Shown here piece by piece: positions 56,812-64,000 of a stretch of DNA of 64,000 bases. Each line of letters begins with the position of its first letter. Position 1 is the first letter of the stretch. The position numbers were made by a program, and so were the translations under genes. Origin of the DNA: Physcomitrium patens (lineage: Eukaryota; Streptophyta; Bryopsida; Funariales; Funariaceae); NCBI RefSeq assembly GCF_000002425.4, contig NC_037265.1, forward strand, positions 1,834,371 through 1,898,370, written 5' to 3'. The notes beneath the pieces are model-generated. The model worked only from the letters and a program-made list of their open reading frames with translations, did not search any database and was not told the origin of the DNA.

Positions 56812-59800
56812 CTCTATCCTCATTCTTATCTTGTCCACAATTCTTCTTGAGGTACCTATCTACCTACCTTGATGGCTTCTTTTTTGTATCCCTCTAACCA
56901 TATTGCCTTGGCTTCTTCTACCAACTTTGTCACTCCTAAAAATTCTAATGATGTACAAATGTAAAATTTAAAAAACTTCATAATTATCAACTGGAGTCCA
57001 ATAGAAGAGTTTGGCTCACTTATTCTACTATATTGATAATATTTCCTAATATCAAAATTGATTTCTAATAGTTCACTTCAACTTAGCAATTCATTATTTA
57101 TTCCTACTATAGTGTTGATTTTTATTTGTACAGACTAAATATTTTGAATTAAAATCATCTAAAAAAGTAAAATAATTATGCATTAAATAAATAAATAAAA
57201 TATAATAATAATGTCATATTGTTTAGCTAAAAAATTTAATACTAAAATTAAATTTAAACTTATTTTTAATAATAAAATAAATTAAAATAAAGTAAAGTAA
57301 TTTTATAAGTAATATTTAATAAATGATATTAAAAATTAAAATTAAACTTTAGATTAATAATAAATTTAATCAATTAATAAATTAAAATAATATTTTTAAT
57401 AATAATCAAAATTAATCAGCACATTTGTTTTGTAACAAAAACATCCTTCTTAAATTAAATAAATTCTAAAATATTCAAGCCATTAATTTACTATTTTGCC
57501 ACTTTTTTCATATAAAAAAATGATGCTTTTAGTACAAACTCATACAACATAATAAGAAAAAATAAAAAAAATGATATTATCTTTAAAAATTAAAAAAGGT
57601 TATAAATTTTACCATCAATTAATTTTTCTATCATTTAATGGCTTTCAACAAATTTTCTAAAGATGTAGCCTTAATAATCTACACACAAACATTGGATACC
57701 AAAAGAACATAAAACTCCATCAAGCACCAGTATTTATTCAATCAGATTTGTTTCCATTTGAATTGAGCACATTTGCTACGTGACATGAATAACAAAACTT
57801 CACAACAAATTCTTAGCTTGTAGTTGATGGCTGTGCCCCTTGTGCCTCTTTAACGATCACCCTGTGATAAATTTTGAGCTCACAGTTAATCACCGCGCCC
57901 CTTGTATCTCTTCAACAATTACCCTGTAATAAATTTTTTAGCTCATAATTGATTACCACGCTCCTTGTGCCTCACTCACACTTGGTCACAAAATCCTAAA
58001 TCAACTCACACTTAATCAGCTCACACTTGATTACAAAATCTTGAATCAATTCATACTTGCTTCTTAGTTGATGTAGCTGCAAACCTCGTATGTGGAGAAA
58101 CAACAACGATCTACATTGATTTTATTTACAACCAGAGCTTTTTGGATTTTTTCCATGTCGCCCATGTAATTTTGAAGATTAAAAACACCCATTCCAACCA
58201 CAACATGAACACAAACAAATCAATTGCCCGTCCATAATCAACTGCCCTATGTATGCAACTCCATTAATGCAAAAATTAATTTTTAACGGTTCACAGTAAC
58301 CTATTTCTAGTACAGCAAATTCTTTAGATTGATTACAGTTTAACTCATTTCTACTAGACTCTCGACCTATTTTTGACCATAAAATGTCAAAATTGGTGGA
58401 CAATAAGTTGCTGACTTAGCAAAAATACCTCACACCTTACAGGTCAAAAATAAATGGTGGTCGACAATGGACCAGCTACTTTTTATTGTAACTTTGATAT
58501 TCTCCGCATGCCAAAAACATTTGATAACTTTGATCACTTTTTTGGCTACTCAATGCCATTTATGGTGGTGTCTGATGCACTTATTGGTATGATTGGTTTC
58601 TACAAAAACTATTATACTTGGTTTAAAAAAGAAAATGGTTGCATAAAAATTTAACATAGATTTGAAAAGTCAAAAGCAAAATTATTATTAAAGAATACAA
58701 CTTGTTTAGATGATAAGAGTAAAATGGAGCATAATTTTTGAAAAATATTAATCGAAGGAATAAGCTTCAAATTTTTGAATTGCAATTCAAATTTTTCTAT
58801 TTTTATTTATAGTAAGAAACATTATATAATAAAAAGTAACTAATGATAAAAAATTTTATATACATAATTGAAAGAATTATTTTTACTTCAATTAAATTTT
58901 GAATTGAATAAAATGATTTGTAAAAATCATCTTAACTTTGATCATCTATTATTTTGTAATTCTTCTTCTATTTTTTGTTTTATTTTTTAGTTTTGCTCCC
59001 ATGTATGACTTCATTCTTTTGTATTTCTTGTTTGATTCTTTACTATGGCTTTTTGTTTTATTGTGTGTTGTGCTTTTTATTACAATCTTCGGCTATACTT
59101 TATTATGTTTATATAATCAGGTCTATTTCTTTATTCCTTTATTTAATCTTAGAATGATTAATGGTAGAAGTTGATTGTTAATGGATTGAGTGGCACTTTG
59201 GTTATATAGATTTTTATTCTTATGTATTTATAAGTCATTTTTTTTTTCTTTTCATATTAGATATTTAAATTTTTCTTTTTATTTTTTAAAAATAATAAAA
59301 TATTAGATATTTTATAAATTATCAAATTAAAATATTGTAAAAATATTTTTTTCAACGAACTTAAGAAGAAGTGTCAATAAATCCTAAAAAAATAATGAGT
59401 TTTGCATGTTTTAAGAAAATAATTAAATTGCAATATTTTCAATTATTTTAATTTAAAAATATATATTTGTAATAATAGCTTATTATGAGATACTAGATAA
59501 TAATTTAAAGAATATAAAATCTACAATAATATTTTTTGTTATAATAAATGCATAGTATAAGTTTAAAAGTGCAATTAAGAAAAAATTTATATGATGTACT
59601 TAAAAACACACAATTTGCCATAAAGTCTCTCTAAAGAATGTATCAGCACTTTTTATAAATGTATAATTTTATTTATTTATTTGTTTATTTATTTATTTAT
59701 TTATTCATTCGTTATAACATTACAAATTTTTTTTTAGAATGTTGTGTTCGGCTGCTTTAAAAAAACTTGTAACAAAAGCCCATGGTAAGTGGAGTTTTCC

Positions 59801-60119
59801 AACTGCATTACTAGTTTGAAGAATAAATAAGATGAGTTGATACCATATAAAAATCATAATAAAAATAGATATTAATAATGAGAAAATAGTACGTAAAAAT
59901 CATGTGAATGTTATATCTCTTCATGGGAGAGAGAGGTGGTTGTGATTAATTTATAAGTATAACCATAACTACGTGAAAGTAGTAGAAAATCTATTAGCAC
60001 TACCGTTAAGTTGTAAACGTAACACAGCTTATGTAAGAGCCCCTTCCAAGGAAAATAAACAACCATGCTGGCAAAACCAACGCAGAGATATCACACAGTA
60101 GTTGTGAGACAGTCATGCT
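56812..60119. other. AT-rich intergenic DNA
   Basis: No gene supported in 3.3 kb. It contains the 63-bp tandem repeat at about 57814-57990 and a (TTTA)n microsatellite at about 59668-59705. Hydrophobic small ORFs at 58938-59174 are what T-rich DNA gives by chance. Confidence 0.55.
57814..57990. repeat. 63-bp tandem repeat, about 2.6 copies
   Basis: Units start at about 57814, 57877 and 57940. Shared words are 'agctca(c)agttgat', 'ccccttgtgcctc' and 'accctgtaataaatttt'. The copies differ by roughly one position in six, so it is an old duplication. Confidence 0.75.
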
Positions 60120-60459
60120 GAAAGCTTTTAACCACTGCTCATGGCAACTTCAGTAGCCAGAGCCGATGCTCCCACTGTAATCAGAGACTGAAAGAACTGT
60201 TTCCGTTGATAACCAAGCTGAATGGTAACTTGGTCATCTTCGCCGTCGATATACTTACGCATCATGAGTTGACAATCTAAATCGTCAGCATTTAAACACA
60301 CAGACCTGGTTAATAAGTGGTTGAAAATCGTTGAAAGTGGGCCAATGTCGTGGGTGAAGAATCTGTTCAGCCTGTGTCAAAGCCATCCATTGCCAGTATG
60401 AGTTCAGAACCAGTGATATCTGCGAACTAAACTGGAAGTTAGTGCTGAAGAAAAGCACT

Positions 60460-61167
60460 TCAATGTGACTTCGTTACACTCAAGATCCCTGGTTGTCCAG
60501 AGGAATCGATAGCCACGAGTAGGGATATCAAAAGCTCACTCAAGAGCCCATTCATTCTCGCATTCACCTGCATGAAGTAGTCCTTCACAAAAAAATTCAA
60601 GCTCTTCATCATCTCTTCATCATCTCGAACCTGGCTAGTGCTTCGTGCGGCTGAGCTGAGACCGCCATAGTTATCGAATTCAATATTGCCAATCTGCATG
60701 ACGCTACTGATCTCGTGTGACCCCACAATCACAGGTGGTGTAAAAGCGGGGGAGTCTAGATGTTTGGGTTGGAAAAGATTCCGAGTTGGAAACGGGCCTG
60801 CCACATCCTCATCATCATTAAAGTGTTGCATGCTTTCGTCACTGACTCGGCATGAACAGTTTCCATGGAACCCATTTCGAACAGCAATGCAGAAGTGGAT
60901 GGAAGGACCCACCATATATTTACCTGGCTCAAGTTCGCCTATTAAAAGGAAGGTCAAAGTCGTCTTTCAAAAGTCTAATACTATATTGCAGGAAGGAACC
61001 CCTGGGGCTGCAACCTGTACATAATAAGTGCCACCGCACACATTTTTTATAGGACACTCATTACAAAAATCGTACCATATTGTGATTTTCTTGCGTAGTT
61101 TGAAATAAGAAGATAAGATTGAAAAGAGATTCAAAATATATAGTTTCTTCTCGTTTCGCCGTGTCAT
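60460..61167 (-). pseudogene. Unknown protein split by one TGA
   Basis: Two open stretches in the same minus-strand frame, 61167-60967 and 60966-60460, are separated only by TGA (60969-60967). Upstream part: NECPIKNVCGGTYYVQVAAP. Downstream part: FLLIGELEPGKYMVGPSIHF, then CSCRVSDESMQHFNDDEDVA and a helical end LNFFVKDYFMQVNARMNGLL. The TGA could be a C-to-T changed CGA. Alternatively, an intron acceptor at TTATGTACAG|GTTGCAGCC (about 61017) may start an exon that ends at the TGA. The beta-rich start followed by a helical end resembles no family I can name. Confidence 0.4.
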
Positions 61168-63189
61168 TCATATATCAAATCAACTCGTAAGCTTAGGATA
61201 TCGGCATTTGTCAAGGCAGAGCGGTGAGTCAGGGCAGTTTCAAACTGGAGTGTGTTTTGAAATCAAGCTAAGAAGACTGTGACATGTAAGTAATAACACA
61301 AAGACCACACTGGTCAATGAATCTAATCCTAAAATACGAGGTAAGAAGAATTTTGAGAACTTCGTATGATGCAGTATGTTCTATCTCATTATTATCTGTT
61401 CTTCCAGTTGATACGATGGAAGCTACCACCCCAAAAAGAATTAACATTAATACCCTCTCACTTTCGGTACAGAATCACCTCTCTCTCGAATGCGTTACCG
61501 TTAAGAACTGACGATCCACAGATCTAACGTGAACCGATGGAGGCATCAATAACTACTCTGAAGTTGTAGGATGGCGGAAGTAATGAGCAATTCATTGGTC
61601 TAAGAACCTCCAGACGCTACAATCTCAATCGATGAACTCGTACCGAGCTCCATGTTTTGTTTAATGGCTCTAGGAACCATCTACTTAATAACTGAAGTCT
61701 AAATGGAAACTCGCTCAAAAGCATTGTTGTTCAAAACCTCTCTTTTCCCACTCTCACTGGCTTCCCTGCTTTCAAACAACAGATGAATGGATCAGGTCGG
61801 GGAAGCTTTTATCCACTCCTTCATCGACGTGACTAGACTACATGGCAGCACAGTCAAGCAACACATGAGGTGGTTGTCCCCCCGAGGATCGGCTACATTC
61901 ATATCTAAAGCAGGACGACTTGCCAAGCATGCACTTAAACCAGGTTTCAGGTTGTCCTACACTTCTTCCCTACCATTTCCTAATCACCTGACGACAGCTA
62001 CATCACACAAAGAGCAATGACGATTACTGGAAGAAAAAAGTAGAACTAAATACATGGACCGGTACGGTTCTTAAGTACAATCACCAAACAACGGTAGCCG
62101 AAAGAGCAGCATGCTGTAGACGAAACGGAAAGAAACTTACGACCTATTTATCGTCAAATCACATCACACTGATGTAAGAGTATAGGATGATTTGCAGCTC
62201 TCAAAGGAAGTATTGCTTCATATTGAGAGACCGGGGGCATTGAGACAGTTGCTACAGAAGCTGCCGCGCATTCTCGATTCATGAGACCTGAAGAGATGGA
62301 TTGCTCGATTTGCTGCACTCGCTACCGTACCGACACTCGGCGCTCACCGACTAATTCTCCTTCGGCCGCCACTTTGACACGCGAATATGGATGGAAACTT
62401 TGTGCTCAGCCGGAGTGGGCTTTGTTCCGATTGGATCTGTACATTGGGAACAGTGTGAACTGAGTGCTTTAGAAATAGTGCTCTTTTTCATTTATAGTTT
62501 ATTATCACCATAAAAATTCAAGTGCAGCAAAAACCATTTAACTAATGCAATGAGTGTATGGAAAATATTTGTTTGAAGTATATTTTTTTAATAATTTCTT
62601 TAATGAAAGATTCGTTTAAAGATTCTTTTTAAATCTTTTTGTGTACATATATCTTAAGCAAAAGTAAGATACATAGTTTTAAGAAATTATATTTGTAAGT
62701 CTTTTTTTCTTTCTTCTTTAACTGCTATTTATAGCATTTGAAGTGTAATTTTGATTATTTATTATAATACAAAGTTTACATCATTTGGTAAAATTATAGG
62801 AAATATCTAAAAAACTTGAGACTTTTTACAAAATTATAACATTATATTAGATTGCATGCACTGTTAATATACTTAGGTGAATGCTTGCTAATATAATATT
62901 AATTTTAGAGAGGATAATGATTAAATCTATTCTTTTCAATTAATTTTTAGCAAACAAGATTGAAATTATTAATTTCATAATTGAAATAAATTTCCACCCA
63001 AAAATATATTCATTGACTACGCCATTCAATTTTAATGTATTTTTGAGTGATACTCTTTTATCTTTTTTGTGAATTTCGTATTACTTATTATATTCTTGAT
63101 CTTTTTTCTCATTGAACCATATTGATTATGATTTTAAGATGTAAATTGCATATGCTAAACTTTTATAATTCTAATTTTATGAATAACGA
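61168..63189. other. Mixed-composition then AT-rich region
   Basis: 61180-62470 is GC-balanced and may hold regulatory DNA or small exons. The short plus-strand ORFs at 61317, 61787 and 62281 have no supporting motif. 62480-63189 is AT-rich with no gene seen. Confidence 0.45.
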
Positions 63190-63199
63190 TTAATTAGAC

Positions 63200-63203
63200 G
63201 TGT

Positions 63204-63248
<45 letters not shown>
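63200..63248. repeat. (CA)n/(TA)n microsatellite
   Basis: ACACACACAC followed by about 11 TA units and CACATATA. Confidence 0.85.
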
Positions 63249-63326
63249 TTCTAAACCTCAATGATACCAAAATACCAAATAAAATATTAGTTTTAAGAAT
63301 GTAAAAATGAAACCCACATGCTATTT

Positions 63327-64000
63327 TCACATGCCAACGTGTGGATGAATAATTGGATGTACGATCAACCTTTTTGATGGATTGCGAGATGGATGTACGA
63401 TTGTTCTTCGAACGTACGGCGAAACGTACGAAAGCACTTTGGGACGACGAAAAGTACAGATAAATGAAAAAAGTTGAGTTGGATGTAGGGACAGACAGAT
63501 GGATGAAATTACGGCATTCGGAGTACGAAGATAGTGCCGCAAAGCTAGAAGAGAGTTGCTTGCTAAGAGCGGGGGTTGTCGCAGAGCCAGAGCGAGAGAG
63601 ATCAGCGTAAGCGTAGCAGTTGACAAATAGCCGTAGTCTCCCTGGAAGACTCTTGTCGTTGCAAGACAATCGTCGTAACGCAAACCCCTTCGTAGAGAGG
63701 CAGGATTGTATGGACCTCTTTTACCGGATTCTTCCAGGATCCCTTCACAGACAGATAGACAGATAGACAGGTATTCGTCGTCGTCGTCGTCGTCCACGAG
63801 CAGGGTGTACCTGAAGGGGGCTTGTTCAGTCATTGTTGGTCGTCGATAACGCCTATAGATAACACCGGCCTTGACCCAACTCCTCGTCTGATCTGACCTT
63901 CATTTTCACCTCGAGGTCTCGCAATTCCTGGAACTGCGGTGAAGTCGACTGAATCTAGTGTGGATGAGTGGATCTCATAGACGTCGGGGTAACTGTAGCG
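63327..64000 (-). other. GC-rich island, possible promoter/5' exon
   Basis: A sharp rise in GC and CpG starts near 63340. A minus-strand ORF of 168 codons (63833-63327) and an overlapping one (63669-63190) are open, but both translate simple repeats: (GAC)n gives DDDDDD, and (ACAG/ATAG)n at about 63747-63770 gives a Cys/Leu/Ser run. They are more likely 5' untranslated or promoter sequence of a gene that continues past the window. Strand uncertain. Confidence 0.3.

Noticed and set aside
58938..59174. Hydrophobic, membrane-like small proteins
   Set aside because: T-rich DNA gives Phe/Leu-rich frames by chance; two overlapping frames look alike and neither has a recognisable motif.
63327..63833. 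168-codon minus-strand ORF beginning with an Asp run
   Set aside because: Much of it translates trinucleotide and tetranucleotide repeats, and an overlapping frame is equally open; not accepted as a gene.

Overview
The window looks like nuclear chromatin of a moss-like land plant. It is AT-rich, full of nested LTR retrotransposons, and has a few small islands of more balanced base composition. Physcomitrium patens is the likeliest match. That is an inference from three things: a chromodomain-bearing Ty3/gypsy family, an NB-ARC/LRR remnant with 24-residue repeats, and fossils of giant-virus (NCLDV) replication genes, which are described from this moss. No bacterial features, tRNA, rRNA or CRISPR array were recognised.

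One chromovirus family accounts for more than half of the sequence. It is present as a truncated copy (1-2451, minus), copy A (5808-12180, plus), copy B (15932-22997, minus), copy C (25783-37867, plus), a young copy nested inside C (29753-36005, plus) and copy D (50554-56811, minus). Order in the element: LTR, offset primer-binding site, gag with an altered zinc knuckle, pol in the -1 frame (protease, reverse transcriptase, RNase H, integrase, chromodomain), an extra ORF of 140 codons ('ORF3'), polypurine tract, LTR. Only the young copy keeps all visible catalytic residues. Its reading frames are broken only by C-to-T type stop codons. A different LTR family left a solo LTR inside one LTR of copy B, and a second gypsy-like gag lies at 4000-5480.

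From 38.3 to 43.1 kb there is a cluster of dead genes. It holds an NB-ARC/LRR resistance-type pseudogene (minus), an unassigned ORF (minus), a primase-like (AEP) remnant (minus) and, head-to-head with it, a D5-type superfamily 3 helicase remnant (plus). I read the last two as an endogenised giant-virus relative. Next to it, 43521-44438 (minus) is an undamaged 305-residue ORF that resembles a PD-(D/E)XK nuclease-fold protein.

Gene-like islands of unknown function lie at about 47.0-49.3 kb (plus) and 60.4-61.2 kb (minus), with GC-rich, possibly promoter/5'-exon sequence at 63.35-64.0 kb. The rest is AT-rich intergenic DNA with microsatellites, homopolymers, a 63-bp tandem repeat and a striking 29-bp perfect inverted repeat at 15.16-15.25 kb. 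The most novel observation is ORF3, whose position and 422-423-nt length are kept in five copies.
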